From Bacteroidales bacterium (GTDB lineage: Bacteria; Bacteroidota; Bacteroidia; Bacteroidales; UBA1402): 64,000 nucleotides of DNA. Made by a program: the position numbers and the translations under genes. Shown piece after piece: positions 52,370 to 62,435 of this stretch. The DNA is taken from contig JAJFTH010000003.1 of NCBI GenBank assembly GCA_021373135.1, forward strand, positions 372,001-436,000. The letters run 5' to 3'. The notes beneath the pieces were generated by a model, which had not been told where the DNA came from, searched no databases, and worked only from the letters and a program-made list of their open reading frames with translations. Within the stretch, counting starts at the first letter, position 1, and every line of letters starts with the position of its first letter.

Positions 52370-53389
52370 TCATACATTCAAATCTTCCTGAATCATATCC
52401 AATCGAAGCAATAATTCCTGCATTTCTTTAATATTCAAGCGACGTGTATTATGTGAATGATAATCTTCAACCTGTGAGATCTTTTTCTCTCCATCCACAA
52501 AGTACTTGTCATAATTTAAATCACGAGTATCGCATGGGATGCGGTAATATTTGCCTCTGTCTTCACTTTTTGACATTTCTTCGCGGGTCACCAGCGTTTC
52601 ATAGAGCTTTTCACCATGCCGGGTACCTATATATCTGATTTTTGTATCTGTATGGTATAAACCAATCAAAGCCTTGGCTAAAACATCCAGTGTAGCAGCA
52701 GGAGCCTTTTGAACAAACAAATCTCCATTCTGTGCATTCTGAAATGCATAAACAACCAAATCCACTGCATCATCCAACGTCATCATAAAACGAGTCATAT
52801 TCGGATCTGTAATCGTAATGTCATTCCCTGACTTCATTTGATCTATCCACAACGGAATGACCGATCCGCGGCTACCCATCACATTACCATAACGAGTACA
52901 GCAAATACAAGTGACTGAATCCTTTTCCAATTCACGAGCTTTGGCTATGGAGACTTTTTCCATCATAGCTTTGGACATGCCCATCGCACAGATCGGATAA
53001 CAAGCTTTATCCGTTGAAAGGACAACAACATTCTTAACGCCATGCTCAACTGCTGATTCCAAAACATTTTCCGTTCCCATCACATTGGTTCGAACCGCTT
53101 GCATCGGAAAAAACTCGCAAGAAGGGACTTGTTTTAATGCTGCAGCAGAAAACACATAATCAACGCCACTCATGACTCCATCCACAGAACGAATATCACG
53201 TACATCACCAATATAAAATTTCACTTTTGGATTCTGTAAACGATGACGCATATCGTCTTGTTTCTTTTCATCCCGAGAGAAAATACGGATTTCCTTAATA
53301 TCCGAATCCAGAAATCTTTTCAAGACGGCATTACCGAAGGAACCCGTTCCACCAGTAATCAATAATGTTTTATCCTGAAATATTGACAT
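52370..53389 (-). CDS. fnlA: UDP-GlcNAc 4,6-dehydratase/5-epimerase, FnlA/CapE/WbjB type (copy B)
   Basis: 339 residues, the same length as copy A (20489-21508) and nearly identical over long stretches; the first 100 residues differ at about a dozen positions. The cofactor motif is at 12-19 and Met136/Lys140 (CAMGMSK) keep the CapE-type signature. No FnlB or FnlC homologue follows here, so the product may feed a shared pool using the system A enzymes, or the gene may do another job, such as giving the keto sugar for the PglE-like enzyme. The latter is inference. Confidence 0.92.
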   Translation of the reverse strand: MSIFQDKTLLITGGTGSFGNAVLKRFLDSDIKEIRIFSRDEKKQDDMRHRLQNPKVKFYIGDVRDIRSVDGVMSGVDYVFSAAALKQVPSCEFFPMQAVRTNVMGTENVLESAVEHGVKNVVVLSTDKACYPICAMGMSKAMMEKVSIAKARELEKDSVTCICCTRYGNVMGSRGSVIPLWIDQMKSGNDITITDPNMTRFMMTLDDAVDLVVYAFQNAQNGDLFVQKAPAATLDVLAKALIGLYHTDTKIRYIGTRHGEKLYETLVTREEMSKSEDRGKYYRIPCDTRDLNYDKYFVDGEKKISQVEDYHSHNTRRLNIKEMQELLLRLDMIQEDLNV

Positions 53390-53399
53390 ATTATTGACA

Positions 53400-54527
53400 T
53401 TAATTGGTTTCTACTTGCATTGACTGCCAAATCTTAATCATCTTATCACATATTATCTCTGTTGAATATTCTTTTAGAACTCTTTCTTTAGCTATTAATC
53501 CCATCTGTTCAGCCAATTCTGAGTTCGTCAAAAAAGTTTGAATAGCAGCTTTTAATTTATCTATATCCTGTGGTTTGACACATATACCTGCAGGTTTAGA
53601 ATCTTTTGTGTTCAACATATCATCAACAGCTCCCACTGATGTTGCCACAATGGGACACCCTGTTATCATTGATTCTAAAATTACGTTTGGAAAGCCTTCC
53701 GTATAGCTTGGTAAAACAAATACATTGCATTTTCTCATAGATTCCAGCACAACTTCTGTATTTTGAACGTCTTTCAATTGGAGCCAACGACCATCGTCCC
53801 TTTTTGAAGCAATATGCCGAATCTGTTGTTCAATTTTTTTTTCATATGGACCTATCAAAGTCAATTGACGAACCATTTCCAAGTCAGCGCATGCAGTCAC
53901 CAGTTCCATTATTCCTTTTTTTGGAGCGACCTGACCCACAAATAGCACATAGCCTTTCTGCCTTTCTGAAAAATCAACATCTGTAATCCGTTCCATGTCT
54001 TCAATGTCTTTTGCTATTGGATTGGGCAAATACTCAATATTTTTATAACCATGTTCAATAAGCGTCTCAAATGACTTTTTATCAATGACTATCACCTTAC
54101 CAGCTCTATTGACAACAAGACAAATCATTTTCCATTCCCAATTATTTTGTTTACTCAACGATGGAATACGACCGAATCTAAAATGGATAACAGTCTTAAC
54201 ACCCAATTTTTTTAATCTACCCAGTAAAACGAAATCCCGGAAAAGCCCATAGTAAGCACTACTTATAAGATGTACCACATCCGGTTTTTTCATTTTGACA
54301 ATCTCAACAATTAATGGGATATTATGCTTCATCTCTTTAACACCACCTATAATTCTCACAATATTAGAGTGTTGCGTTATTCTTCTTTTAATAACCGCTG
54401 TATTGTAATGAATTAATTCACATTGTGAATTGTTCTCAAAATAAGAAAGAATATGTTTGGTCCATGTACCAATACCTCCAACCGGAGGAGGAAGAGGAGA
54501 AACCAGTAGAATTTTAGACCTCATCAT
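53400..54527 (-). CDS. Glycosyltransferase family 4
   Basis: 375 residues. N-terminal LLVSPLPPPVGGIGTWTKHIL is the GT4 acceptor-domain start; the donor domain shows FVGQVAPKKGIMELV and LPSYTEGFPNVILESMITGCP with the EX7E motif (EGFPNVILE). A typical cytoplasmic-face transferase for repeat-unit assembly in system B. 10 bp before the FnlA copy B gene. Confidence 0.9.
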   Translation of the reverse strand: MMRSKILLVSPLPPPVGGIGTWTKHILSYFENNSQCELIHYNTAVIKRRITQHSNIVRIIGGVKEMKHNIPLIVEIVKMKKPDVVHLISSAYYGLFRDFVLLGRLKKLGVKTVIHFRFGRIPSLSKQNNWEWKMICLVVNRAGKVIVIDKKSFETLIEHGYKNIEYLPNPIAKDIEDMERITDVDFSERQKGYVLFVGQVAPKKGIMELVTACADLEMVRQLTLIGPYEKKIEQQIRHIASKRDDGRWLQLKDVQNTEVVLESMRKCNVFVLPSYTEGFPNVILESMITGCPIVATSVGAVDDMLNTKDSKPAGICVKPQDIDKLKAAIQTFLTNSELAEQMGLIAKERVLKEYSTEIICDKMIKIWQSMQVETN

Positions 54528-54529
54528 TT

Positions 54530-55696
54530 TTATTTTAAAAGAATTTCAAACTGTTTTATATATGAATCTTTATCAAAGGATCTGATTGCTAATTCTTTCG
54601 CATTTCTTGACATGCTCTTTTTTTCAGATTCTGTCAATAACAACGCTCTTCTCAATGAATCGGCAAATGCCATTCCAGAATAGTCTTTAACTTCTATACA
54701 GTTTTCATTATCAGTGAAATACATCCCAATATCCGATGAAAAATTCATGATGACAGGCGTTGAATTTGATATACTTTCTATAACCTTGGATGGAAAACCT
54801 GCTTGGGCATATCGTTCCTGATTGTCCCTTAGCAAAACAGTAAAATCAGATTTTAGAAGGTTTTTCAATACGACAGAACGGGGTACTCTTCCTAAAATTT
54901 CCAATGAAGGCATGATCCTTTTCAGGGTTTCTTCTTGTAGAGAAAATAGCTGTTTGACCCTATACAACGAAACACCTATAATCACAAAATGTAATCTATT
55001 TAAAGACTGGTCATCCAAAAGAGACAAACCTTTTAAAGGCAGATACAAATTATCCTGTTTGCTGGGGAAACCAGCATATAGTAAATTCAATGATTGAACC
55101 GGCTCTTCTTTTTTCTTTGTATATTCACTTTGATCAAAATAAATCGGTATCCTTTCTGTATGGATCTGTTTATTTAGAAAATATTTTTCTAAATAAGTGC
55201 TTATTGAAATCACTCTAATAGTTTTATCAATGATAAACCTGTTTTCAATATCCTTCATAAAATATGAAAGTGATAACCGACCCCATTTGAATTGAGAAGG
55301 AGAATACCATTCTACAACATCTTTAATCAGTACAATATCATTTCTATCACAGTACTTCTTTAAAACAGTAAAAACATTTATTGAAGTAGTTCCCAGAATG
55401 ATCGTATGGAGTGACCATTTTTTCCTCAATCTTTTAATCAGATCAATCAATCTGGAAGAAAATCCAAAATAAGAATTATACGGATTGGTTTGACGTAATG
55501 ACAGATAGCGGATACCTTTATATTGTTGAAAACCTTTTTTGACAGGCCCCATACCAATAATTAAAACACGATATCCCAAACTCATTAAAGTTTTTGCAAA
55601 ATTGTACATACGGACAGATCCGGCATCACCTTCTGGAAAGCGATATTGACAAACAATTAAGATGGTTTCCATAAATATAAATATGGTATTAATCAA
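54530..55696 (-). CDS. Glycosyltransferase, GT4-like
   Basis: 388 residues. N-terminal ILIVCQYRFPEGDAGSVRMYNF is typical of GT4 enzymes of exopolysaccharide loci; the donor half has LLYAGFPSKQDNLYLPLKG, VPRSVVLKNLLKSDFTVLL and GFPSKVIESISNSTPVI, where FPSKVIES stands in for EX7E. It overlaps the polymerase gene by 4 bp. Confidence 0.83.
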   Translation of the reverse strand: MINTIFIFMETILIVCQYRFPEGDAGSVRMYNFAKTLMSLGYRVLIIGMGPVKKGFQQYKGIRYLSLRQTNPYNSYFGFSSRLIDLIKRLRKKWSLHTIILGTTSINVFTVLKKYCDRNDIVLIKDVVEWYSPSQFKWGRLSLSYFMKDIENRFIIDKTIRVISISTYLEKYFLNKQIHTERIPIYFDQSEYTKKKEEPVQSLNLLYAGFPSKQDNLYLPLKGLSLLDDQSLNRLHFVIIGVSLYRVKQLFSLQEETLKRIMPSLEILGRVPRSVVLKNLLKSDFTVLLRDNQERYAQAGFPSKVIESISNSTPVIMNFSSDIGMYFTDNENCIEVKDYSGMAFADSLRRALLLTESEKKSMSRNAKELAIRSFDKDSYIKQFEILLK

Positions 55697-56913
55697 TCAT
55701 TTAGAATGACATTATAGTTCGATTCATTGGCAATTTGAATGCGATCGTAGATCATGCTGGTCATACCCCAGAAGAAGAAATACAAATAAGCATAACTGGC
55801 GATTCCCTCCATGATAGGTTCCACACAACATGTAAGAAAGAATCCAATATTTAATGCGATAAGCCAGGAAGAAAGGAAAGGTGAAATCCGTCGGCTTCGT
55901 ATGATTCTGTAATTTTTCTTCAAATTAATGAATGTACAGCCAAGCAATGCAATAAGCGGCAAAACACCTGCTATTTCAGAAACATCCAACCAAAAATTGT
56001 GTGCATAATATCTCCGTCCATTTTGAAAGACTCCGCCACCCGTTGGTTGTTCGAAAATTTTTACGATTCCATCCTCCCAACGTAACGTCCTTCCTCCCGC
56101 TGTATTGGATTGACCGCCATTCTCTCCTTCCCTGTTTAAATACGATTCTAGTATCTTGGATTTACTCACTACAGGATATAACTCATAACCTACAAAAGCC
56201 AATAAAATCATATATATGATGATACTCTGTATCCTAAATTTGAGAATGTTCACTATAAATATGGTCAAGCAACTCACTACTGCTATAACTATTCCAGTTC
56301 TGTTTATCATATAAATGGTGCATATAATCCCTAATACACCTAAAGCTATTAACAAGTACTTATATATTTTTTCCTCTCTATTTTGAGTGATGGAAAAGAT
56401 CATCCCAATTGAAACGATACTCAACGACAGTCGCACACCATATAAAGTAGTAGATGATCTTAAACCGTTAACAAAAACATCTCTGGACGTATTCTGAAAA
56501 CCACCTTGAAGTATATCCGTTATAACACTTGAAAAAACTAATAAAGCAATAGGGACTATCAGCAATAAGAGAAAAAAGTATTTTTGAGCATACCATGTAT
56601 TCATTAAATAGCGGCCGGTAACATAAAACATTAAAGGAAAAACCAAGAAAAACAACATATTTCCTTTAGCACCCACATTAAAACCATAAATAGTTGAAAT
56701 GATTGAATAGGTCAATGAAAAAACAATGATCCAAAGACAAGTAGTATCCAAATAACGCCAGAATCCATTTTTTATAATCAACAATGGAAATATCACAAGC
56801 GTCAAATATGGTGCAATAGCACTAAATCTATTTAAAAAAAAGATGACGATTATAAGCAACAACAGCCAATCTCCAGCTATCATTTTCACCATGCTGCTTT
56901 TATATTTTTCCAT
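55693..56913 (-). CDS. wzy: O-antigen polymerase/ligase-like protein (Wzy, system B)
   Basis: 406 residues with about 11 membrane helices. The periplasmic segment with GGRTLRWEDG, GGGVFQNGRRYYAHNFWLD and the Arg/His pair is the Wzy_C/WaaL-type signature. It would polymerise system B repeat units. It is not similar to the EpsG-type polymerase of system A, so the two glycans differ. It follows the flippase gene by 18 bp. Confidence 0.88.
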   Translation of the reverse strand: MEKYKSSMVKMIAGDWLLLLIIVIFFLNRFSAIAPYLTLVIFPLLIIKNGFWRYLDTTCLWIIVFSLTYSIISTIYGFNVGAKGNMLFFLVFPLMFYVTGRYLMNTWYAQKYFFLLLLIVPIALLVFSSVITDILQGGFQNTSRDVFVNGLRSSTTLYGVRLSLSIVSIGMIFSITQNREEKIYKYLLIALGVLGIICTIYMINRTGIVIAVVSCLTIFIVNILKFRIQSIIIYMILLAFVGYELYPVVSKSKILESYLNREGENGGQSNTAGGRTLRWEDGIVKIFEQPTGGGVFQNGRRYYAHNFWLDVSEIAGVLPLIALLGCTFINLKKNYRIIRSRRISPFLSSWLIALNIGFFLTCCVEPIMEGIASYAYLYFFFWGMTSMIYDRIQIANESNYNVILND

Positions 56914-56931
56914 CCTATCTGACAGGGTTTT

Positions 56932-58368
56932 TTATTTCGAAAAATGTGTTTTTATCAAGCTTATTATTTCAAAGAAATCACGTTGTTTGAACAAGTACAA
57001 AAATCCAACATAGGTTGTTACTGAAATAATTAAAGCAAAAATGATTTTTAAATAAAGATTACCAATAAGACACATGATCAAAAATCCAACCATCGTTGAA
57101 AGCGCAGCAGAAATTAAAATTGGCATAAAATCACGAATCTGTGACAATGCACCATAATTTAAGATCTTTCCCGGGTAATAAGTATTGATAAAAAAATGAA
57201 TACTTGTCGATGCAAGTTCAGCAATTGCAATCCAAACTATTCCGAACTTATAGGCTACAACCAACAGAACAATTCGAATGATGGCTTTTAAAATATTTTG
57301 TTTCAATGATAAATCGCTACGTCCTACTGCATCCAGAAGTTGAACACTAACCCCTGCTATTACAGTGATCATACGTGCTAAACATATTATTTGAATAATT
57401 TGGACAGAGGGCAACCATTTTTCAGTTAACAGAACCCTGACAATAGGATCAGCTATCATTATAATCCATAGAAATATGGGGAATGTCAGAAAAGATAAAT
57501 ACCTGATGACCGATTTACTGATTTGAACCAACCGTACCTTATCTTCTTTCACAGAAGATAAAGCCGGAAATAGAACTCTATATACTATTGAAGTAATAGT
57601 CAGGTACGGTAACCCGGCAAATTGTAATCCTCTTGTATAAAAACCTAATTCTTTGGGGTTAAACAACTTCCCTATCACCATTGCATTCAGATTTTCCAGA
57701 ACACTTGCAATTAAGGAAGAGCCAAAAAGATTAACGCCATAATCATAAAGACCTTTAAAGGAAGCTTTTGAAAATATAAATGATGGAAACCATTTTAATT
57801 GGATCGTCAGTACAATTGAAAGTACAAGGGTTCGAATAACTGTTTGCCAAACTAATGCCCAAACGCCAAAACCTTTTATTGCCATTAATATTCCAACAAG
57901 ACCTCCGAAAACCGCTGAAACGAAATTGGCAATAGCCAATGATTTAAAATCAAGTCTGATGCTGAATATTGCCTGAGGTACATTTATAAGTGAGTTTAAG
58001 ACAAGGATCAGAGATATGATATGCATTAAATCCACCAATTCAGTCATCTTATAAAACGTCGCAATGATAGGAGATGTTATCCACAATACGCCATATAATA
58101 AGACACTTATAAGTAGATTAAAATAAAATACGGTAGAACAATCTTCCTGAGTAGGATTATTTTTTTGAATCAGTGCTTTTCCCAAACCACTATCAATGAA
58201 AACCTCTGATAATGATACAAAAACCAATAATATACCTAATATTCCAAAATCAGCAGGAGAAACTATTCGGGCAATCACTATTCCAACGACAAACTGAACA
58301 AATTGAGTAGTAAACCGATCGATGCTTGTCCAAAAAACCCCCGTTGTCATTTGATGCCTTAGAGTCAT
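56932..58368 (-). CDS. wzx: Repeat-unit flippase, MOP/WzxC type (system B)
   Basis: 478 residues with about 12-14 membrane helices. The N-terminal pattern TTGVFWTSIDRFTTQFVQFV and ARIVSPADFGILGIL is the WzxC/TuaB branch signature. It is a diverged paralogue of the 26151-27605 flippase. It would move system B repeat units to the periplasm. Confidence 0.93.
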   Translation of the reverse strand: MTLRHQMTTGVFWTSIDRFTTQFVQFVVGIVIARIVSPADFGILGILLVFVSLSEVFIDSGLGKALIQKNNPTQEDCSTVFYFNLLISVLLYGVLWITSPIIATFYKMTELVDLMHIISLILVLNSLINVPQAIFSIRLDFKSLAIANFVSAVFGGLVGILMAIKGFGVWALVWQTVIRTLVLSIVLTIQLKWFPSFIFSKASFKGLYDYGVNLFGSSLIASVLENLNAMVIGKLFNPKELGFYTRGLQFAGLPYLTITSIVYRVLFPALSSVKEDKVRLVQISKSVIRYLSFLTFPIFLWIIMIADPIVRVLLTEKWLPSVQIIQIICLARMITVIAGVSVQLLDAVGRSDLSLKQNILKAIIRIVLLVVAYKFGIVWIAIAELASTSIHFFINTYYPGKILNYGALSQIRDFMPILISAALSTMVGFLIMCLIGNLYLKIIFALIISVTTYVGFLYLFKQRDFFEIISLIKTHFSK

Positions 58369-58428
58369 ATATTTGAATATATAGTGAAAATGGAGGAAAG
58401 TGGCTCAAGATGATGTTTGACTTTTTGT

Positions 58429-59253
58429 CTATAACTCAAAATAAGAAACCAGGTCATATAAAGGCTTCTGATTTTGTGAATTATTTAACAATAATTCGGA
58501 TTCACCTTTATATTTGGGATGGCCAGGATGGCACATCAGTTCGACTTTGATGTGTTTTTTATTTCTTATCGCATCAAATTTTCTAATAAAGGAATCGTAA
58601 GAGAGAAATATATCTGTTGTTGTAAAATCAAATTTTGTACGATAATGCCAGATTCGAATTTTAATTGCATTATTTATTTTTCGCCAAAATAAAGGATTAT
58701 TCGGATTGCTTTGATAGTCATCAGATTTCATCCCATTATTACCAACATATAATTTTCTTTTCATATAGAACGCACTATAAACTCTATTTTGTCTGATTCC
58801 CTTGATTCCAAAGTTATTGGCGAGTCTCTTCAGGACATCGTACAATTCCGGCTGCGTGTGACAGTGATGATGCCCATCAATATGCGAAATTGATACACCT
58901 GCTTTCTGAATTTTTAAAATTTGAGCACGCCATTCCTCAAAAATCGCATTTTTCAATTCTTTTGTAAAAAAAACATTGTTTATAGCACCTTTAATGAATA
59001 CACCATCTTTATCTGTCATGCCATATTTGACGAAAACGGGTGATTTGGTCAAAGATTCAAATTCAGATAGATTCAAATGAACGCCAAATGAGATATTCGG
59101 ATGTCGCCTTACAATATCCGGAACTAAATCAAAAGCTTTACCATTGGCAAGAATTGAAGAAGAAGAAATTGCACCCGTATTGATAAATTGTTCAATACAT
59201 GCATTAACTTCAGGATTTATTCCAAGATCATCTGCGTTGATAATGACTTTCAT
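58429..59253 (-). CDS. ChbG/HpnK-family carbohydrate deacetylase (YdjC-like)
   Basis: 274 residues. The metal-binding motif NADDLG has Asp8-Asp9, and HIDGHHHCHTQPE carries the His ligands; FGVHLNLSEFE and MCHPGHPKYKG complete the family pattern. Relatives remove an N-acetyl group from a chito-oligosaccharide or other glycan. No signal peptide. It overlaps the upstream transferase by 4 bp. Together with the NodB-type gene at 38253 it gives this locus two unrelated deacetylases. Confidence 0.88.
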   Translation of the reverse strand: MKVIINADDLGINPEVNACIEQFINTGAISSSSILANGKAFDLVPDIVRRHPNISFGVHLNLSEFESLTKSPVFVKYGMTDKDGVFIKGAINNVFFTKELKNAIFEEWRAQILKIQKAGVSISHIDGHHHCHTQPELYDVLKRLANNFGIKGIRQNRVYSAFYMKRKLYVGNNGMKSDDYQSNPNNPLFWRKINNAIKIRIWHYRTKFDFTTTDIFLSYDSFIRKFDAIRNKKHIKVELMCHPGHPKYKGESELLLNNSQNQKPLYDLVSYFEL

Positions 59254-60458
59254 AAGACTCCTTCTAATTGAATGGAACGTTTTGCTATTTCTCTATATGA
59301 AAATGTTTTCACACCTTTTGTTTCCGATATATATTTCATTTGAACATAATCTTCTTTTTTATCGGACAAAGTTCGTATCAAATCCATGATCATACATTTA
59401 TACTTCTGTTGATCATTGATAGGCTCATCCATAAGAATGGCATTCCCACCTATATCTACATGCTCCATCCCTTCCCAATGTCTGAATAAGCAAGGCAAAC
59501 CTGTAGAGATTGCCTGTTCCCACAATACAGAATGTGTACCAGGAAAAACACCTAAATCAGAAGCTAAAAAATAATTGTAAGACTCCTCAGGAGATATCCA
59601 ACCTGCTAAAACTATCTGATTACAAGAATTTGACAACATATCTATCGGCCCCGCCATCTCTTCGTTCGGTTTTCCAAAAATCAAAAGCTTAATATCAGTC
59701 CTTTTCAACTCACATACAGCTTGCATCAAAAGATCGATATTCTTGGTCTGATCAATTTTTCCCCCTGTAACCAGTAAAAAATCCGTATGATTAATCTGAT
59801 GTTTTTCTCTGATTCTTTTTCTGATAGAATCCTTATTCTCAAAATCTATCAAAAACTCATCGCCTCCCATAGGCAGAAAACCTGTTTTTTCAAAAGGAAT
59901 CCTATATACTTCCTTCAGATATTGAACCCTCCATGGAGTTACACCCCATAATATTTCTGAGCATTTAGATATACGGTTTGCAATCATGGCATAAAGCACT
60001 TTCTGAATCAAAAAACCGGAAAATCCCTTGATTGGCATATTGTAATAATCACCGTGTTGATCAACATAGATCTTTATATTCGGATGCCTTTTCTTGTACT
60101 TAACAACATCCAATGTGTCAATTGATTGTAAACCATGAATGAAAATGATATCCGGAGCCATGACATCCAATGTTTTAAGCAATCCAGAATATCTTCTCGC
60201 CAAAAAAGCAAACCTCATGAAGAAAGTTGATTTTGAATGATGCCATTTTGAAAAAGGAAGTATGGTAACCTCAATGCCATTATTATTAATATATACCCCG
60301 CATTCTCTCGTTTTTTTCCCTTCTTGAAAAAGAACATATTGAGAAGTAATGATTGAGACGTCCAAACCCAATTCTTTGTGTTTCTTCGGTAGAATATTTT
60401 CTTGATATCCCATTCCTTCAACATAAGAGCAAGCCATCATGATATGAACTATTTTCAT
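59250..60458 (-). CDS. Glycosyltransferase family 4-like
   Basis: 402 residues. The N-terminal CSYVEGMGYQENILPKKHKELG resembles GT4 enzymes of capsule loci; FIHGLQSIDTL, LLVTGGKIDQTKNIDLLMQA, LAGWISPEESYNYFLASDLGVFPG and VLWEQAISTGLPCL mark the donor half, with EQA in place of the EX7E glutamates. It overlaps both neighbours by 4 bp, so it is in a tightly coupled group. Confidence 0.82.
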   Translation of the reverse strand: MKIVHIMMACSYVEGMGYQENILPKKHKELGLDVSIITSQYVLFQEGKKTRECGVYINNNGIEVTILPFSKWHHSKSTFFMRFAFLARRYSGLLKTLDVMAPDIIFIHGLQSIDTLDVVKYKKRHPNIKIYVDQHGDYYNMPIKGFSGFLIQKVLYAMIANRISKCSEILWGVTPWRVQYLKEVYRIPFEKTGFLPMGGDEFLIDFENKDSIRKRIREKHQINHTDFLLVTGGKIDQTKNIDLLMQAVCELKRTDIKLLIFGKPNEEMAGPIDMLSNSCNQIVLAGWISPEESYNYFLASDLGVFPGTHSVLWEQAISTGLPCLFRHWEGMEHVDIGGNAILMDEPINDQQKYKCMIMDLIRTLSDKKEDYVQMKYISETKGVKTFSYREIAKRSIQLEGVL

Positions 60459-61147
60459 TTTCCTGCTTTTTGTTTCGAAATAAAAAGGTCAATATCCTGA
60501 AAAAGATGCGCATTTTCTTTAATCCATTCAGTCGATTTGTTCCACCATTTAAAATTCAATAAAAAATCAACCTGACTATCCGTAAAACGTCTTTTAATTT
60601 CTTTGGCCGGAACACCACCAACTATGGAATAAGGCCTGACATTGTTTATGACAACAGCTCCAGTCGCAATAATAGCCCCATCTCCAATTTCCAGACCACC
60701 CATGATGGTAACACGATATCCAATCCATACATCATTCCCGATTTTAACATTTATACCATTTTTCTTGTCATAATATTGATGTTCCTCAAAAATGGTCTTA
60801 TCCACATAGCTATACCCGGACTGTTTATTGATGGAATAAAATGCAGGATGAGATGAGACAAAGGTATGTGTGGGATGCAATGCTGAAACAATATTTACTT
60901 TTCCTGCAATGGAACAATATCTCCCTATATGACAATTTTCCAGATTACAATAGCTGCTTAAATAGCTGCTATACCCTATTTTGGAATTACTTATACAGCT
61001 CTTTTTCTCAATTTTATTGAACCCTTCCAAAACAGTGTTCCTGTTTAATAGGGCGAAAATTGATATATTACCTCCCTTCGTATGTTTTAAATAAAAACGC
61101 ACGAATATCATACAAAATGGACGAAATATGTTTAATAAGAAATCCAT
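60455..61147 (-). CDS. CatB/WbbJ-like acyltransferase
   Basis: 230 residues. Left-handed beta-helix with CNLENCHIGRYCSIAGKVNIV in part, a likely catalytic His in ALHPTHTF, and the typical IGNDVWIGYRVTIMGGLEIGDGAIIATGAVV in part then GVPAKEIK. The xenobiotic/CatB-type acyltransferases O-acetylate sugars. Follows the nucleotide-sugar dehydrogenase gene by 11 bp. Confidence 0.85.
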   Translation of the reverse strand: MDFLLNIFRPFCMIFVRFYLKHTKGGNISIFALLNRNTVLEGFNKIEKKSCISNSKIGYSSYLSSYCNLENCHIGRYCSIAGKVNIVSALHPTHTFVSSHPAFYSINKQSGYSYVDKTIFEEHQYYDKKNGINVKIGNDVWIGYRVTIMGGLEIGDGAIIATGAVVINNVRPYSIVGGVPAKEIKRRFTDSQVDFLLNFKWWNKSTEWIKENAHLFQDIDLFISKQKAGK

Positions 61148-61158
61148 GATATATTTAT

Positions 61159-62433
61159 TTATAATCTTCCACTCACATTCTCTTTCTTTAAAAAGCCTTT
61201 GACATCATAAACGACATGGGCCTTTTTCACCAATGAATTCAGATCTATGTCTTTAAATTGATCGTGAGAAACAGCAAGAATAACAGCATCAGCTTTATCT
61301 TTTGGAAGTTCCTGGAGCATATCGACTCCATATTCTTCCTTGACAACTGAAGGATATACCCATGGATCGTAAATTGAAACATGAATATCATATTGTTTCA
61401 AAGCATTGTATATATCAATGACTTTCGTATTTCTCACATCCGGGCAGTTTTCTTTAAATGTAAAACCTAATATGAGAACTTTGGAATGAATGACTTGAAT
61501 CCTTTTTTTAAGCATGAACTTGATTACCTGATCAGCAACATACTCTCCCATGCCGTCATTCATTCTACGTCCGGCAAGGATAATTTCGGGATTGTAACCA
61601 TTACGTTGAGCGCATTGAGCCAAATAATAAGGATCGACACCGATACAATGTCCACCAACCAATCCAGGTTTGAATGACAAGAAATTCCATTTTGTACAAG
61701 CTGCTTCCAACACCTCCAGCGTATCAATTCCCATACGGGTGAAAATCTTAGAGAGTTCATTCACAAAAGCAATATTGATATCTCTTTGAGCATTTTCAAT
61801 GACTTTTGCAGCTTCTGCCACTTTAATGCTCGTCGCCAAAAAGGTACCGACTTTAATGACAGAAGAATAAACTTCATTCACCACTTTTGCAATTTTTGGA
61901 GTAGAGCCAGAAGTCACTTTCCTGATTTTATCAACGGTATGTTCCTTGTCTCCAGGATTGATGCGTTCCGGACTATAACCGGCAAAGAAATCCACATTGT
62001 ATTTGAGACCAGATACTTTCTCTATGATTGGGATGCATTCATCTTCTGTTACACCTGGATAAACAGTAGATTCATACACAACAATGTCACCTTTGGATAT
62101 TACTTTCCCAACGGTTTCGCTCGCTCCATAAAGAGGGCTTAAATTGGGGCTATTGTTTATATCGACCGGGGTTGGTACTGCAATAATGTAGAAGTTGCAA
62201 TCACGAATATCATCAACATTGACCGTACAAACAAATCCATTCTTTATTGCTTCTTGCAATAATTCATCAGAGACTTCCATGCCTGCATCATGTCCTGCCA
62301 TCAAAGCTTTTACCCGTTGGGCATTCAAATCGTAACCAATTGTTTTGTATTTGGTCGAAAATAGTCTAGCTAATGGAAGGCCCACATAACCCAATCCAAT
62401 TACGGCAATCTTAATATTATTCATCGCTTTCAT
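61159..62433 (-). CDS. tviB: UDP-N-acetyl-hexosamine 6-dehydrogenase, TviB/WbpO type
   Basis: 424 residues. The N-terminal NAD fold (VIGLGYVGLPLARLF, about 11-25), the ESTVYPGVTEDECIP segment and the catalytic Cys263 (GGHCIGVDPYY) are plain, with Lys210 and Asn214 in the right places. The TviB/WbpO branch oxidises UDP-GlcNAc or UDP-GalNAc at C6 to a uronic acid. The next enzyme upstream is a UDP-GlcNAc 4-epimerase, so the product is probably UDP-GalNAcA, as in Vi antigen. The start may be Met1 or Met4. Confidence 0.92.
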   Translation of the reverse strand: MKAMNNIKIAVIGLGYVGLPLARLFSTKYKTIGYDLNAQRVKALMAGHDAGMEVSDELLQEAIKNGFVCTVNVDDIRDCNFYIIAVPTPVDINNSPNLSPLYGASETVGKVISKGDIVVYESTVYPGVTEDECIPIIEKVSGLKYNVDFFAGYSPERINPGDKEHTVDKIRKVTSGSTPKIAKVVNEVYSSVIKVGTFLATSIKVAEAAKVIENAQRDINIAFVNELSKIFTRMGIDTLEVLEAACTKWNFLSFKPGLVGGHCIGVDPYYLAQCAQRNGYNPEIILAGRRMNDGMGEYVADQVIKFMLKKRIQVIHSKVLILGFTFKENCPDVRNTKVIDIYNALKQYDIHVSIYDPWVYPSVVKEEYGVDMLQELPKDKADAVILAVSHDQFKDIDLNSLVKKAHVVYDVKGFLKKENVSGRL

Positions 62434-62435
62434 TG

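Noticed and set aside
61786..62142. 118-codon plus-strand frame opposite the dehydrogenase gene
   Set aside because: Antisense shadow of a conserved enzyme.
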